NCBI GenBank assembly: GCA_938008555.1
Contig: CALLKE010000045.1
Location: 1-23,669 of the forward strand
Direction: 5' to 3'
Length of the DNA stretch: 23,669 bases
Source: an uncultured Pedobacter sp.
GTDB taxonomy: Bacteria > Bacteroidota > Bacteroidia > Sphingobacteriales > Sphingobacteriaceae
A model generated the notes under the pieces. The model was not told the DNA's origin, made no database searches, and saw only the letters and a program-made list of their open reading frames with translations. Below are positions 23,118 through 23,669 of the stretch, piece by piece (position 1 is the stretch's first letter; each line of letters starts with the position of its first letter). The translations under genes and the position numbers were made by a program.

Positions 23118-23669
23118 AACCACTGTATCCCTTTTGAATTTTCGTGAATATCCATTTGTAATTTCCAATCGAATGACTTTGCAAAAAGCCTTTAGGTTCC
23201 CCTTTAGGGATAAAAGCTCGACCTCCTCTGCCTTTTTGCTCCAACCCCTCAATGTTTTTCACTGCGGTCTGCGGTGCCACACCATCCTGCTGATGCAATG
23301 GATCGGCATTGGATTCGCCGAGATTAGATCCATACTGCCACACTTCTTCGAAATCATTCAGATTGATCTCACCAGCTTCCGCATTTTCTGGAGCTATGAT
23401 GTAAAACCTACCTAATGGTACTTTACCTTTTAAAATATCAACCATACCCAGCGCATATGCATAACCCATACTATGAGCTACGATGTCGAGCTTATCGATA
23501 GTTAGGTGCTTGCTAGCATGGATTTTTTTGATTGCGGATAGCAGTTTCTGAGCTGCTCTTTGTCCATTTCTGCGCCTTAAGTTAAAGCCATATACGTTAG
23601 ATGTCTTATTAAGCTTGCCATCTATATACTTTGGATCATTGATTTTTTCCTCAATCAAGTATGACAAGA
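23098..23669 (-). CDS. Lipase-like alpha/beta-hydrolase copy 3 (5' end outside the window)
   Basis: The frame is open to the window edge; its N-terminus lies beyond 23669. It carries NVYGFNLRRRNGQRAAQKLL, the elbow KLDIVAHSMGYAYALGM (Ser codon 23470-23472), FYIIAPENAEAGEINLNDF and the candidate histidine motif LQSHSIGNYKW. The first 341 bp seen are identical to copy 2. The segment after NADPLHQQDGVAPQT diverges, with a different linker and tail (GYSGYVKTRN). This is the only copy with no visible damage and may be the intact parent gene. The 3' end overlaps the lipoprotein copy 2 start by 20 nt. The family is probably a class of Bacteroidota lipase effectors; I have no named match. Confidence 0.75.
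   Translation of the reverse strand, partial: LSYLIEEKINDPKYIDGKLNKTSNVYGFNLRRRNGQRAAQKLLSAIKKIHASKHLTIDKLDIVAHSMGYAYALGMVDILKGKVPLGRFYIIAPENAEAGEINLNDFEEVWQYGSNLGESNADPLHQQDGVAPQTAVKNIEGLEQKGRGGRAFIPKGEPKGFLQSHSIGNYKWIFTKIQKGYSGYVKTRN
23329..23669. repeat. Direct repeat, second copy (341 bp, identical to 21869-22209)
   Basis: This is the counterpart of 21869-22209 with no mismatch to the last base of the window. The repeat unit is 1460 bp from lipase copy to lipase copy, with one lipoprotein gene in between. Confidence 0.95.

Noticed and set aside
22948..23415. 155-codon + strand frame across the lipase/lipoprotein array
   Set aside because: It is antisense to the lipase 3 and lipoprotein 2 coding frames; a similar + strand shadow occurs at 21707-21955 because the lipase copies are repeated.

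Overview
The window looks like a chromosomal segment of a member of the Bacteroidota, most likely Sphingobacteriaceae (Sphingobacterium/Pedobacter-like). The evidence is an AT-rich composition, promoter boxes of the Bacteroidetes type (TAnnTTTG, sometimes with an upstream TTTG/TTG), a PUR-alpha-like DUF3276 protein, a two-repeat HU-CCDC81/SPOR protein, a long-form Lgt, and an outer-membrane beta-barrel paired with a very large periplasmic TPR protein. The organism assignment is inference from gene content; no rRNA or tRNA gene was seen.

Left block (1-11414, all + strand): pyrR-pyrB (pyrimidine synthesis), a 1009-residue exported TPR protein with a beta-barrel/TonB-receptor-like partner, then an envelope operon made of an HU-CCDC81/SPOR membrane protein, exbB, exbD, a TonB-like transducer, a 72-residue peptide with a double-glycine-like leader, and folC. 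Middle block: aguA and a flavodoxin-fold NAD(P)H oxidoreductase on the - strand. A decayed IS5-family element (about 853 bp, terminal inverted repeats, target duplication, seven in-frame stops) sits just upstream of the oxidoreductase start. A DUF3276 gene with its own terminator follows. Next is a short unit with a textbook Bacteroidetes promoter and an intrinsic terminator but no credible ORF, a candidate ~70-nt small RNA or ubiX leader. Then come ubiX, a GC-richer block that may be a dispersed intergenic repeat, and the + strand operon mtaB-lgt-suhB.

Right block (19085-23669, all - strand, converging on suhB): an accessory array. It holds three copies or fragments of an alpha/beta-hydrolase (lipase-like, A-H-S-M-G nucleophile elbow). 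Each of the two copies with an intact 3' end overlaps by 20 nt a divergent lipoprotein gene. Two more unknown genes (332 and 103 residues) sit between the copies. Copy 1 is broken exactly at the nucleophile serine codon, copy 2 lacks its 5' end, and copy 3 runs off the window. Copies 2 and 3 share 341 bp without a mismatch, and the second lipoprotein gene is frameshifted at a run of ten G. The layout resembles an antibacterial lipase effector/lipoprotein immunity array that is being duplicated, recombined and perhaps phase-varied. That reading is a hypothesis; no secretion-system gene is present in the window.
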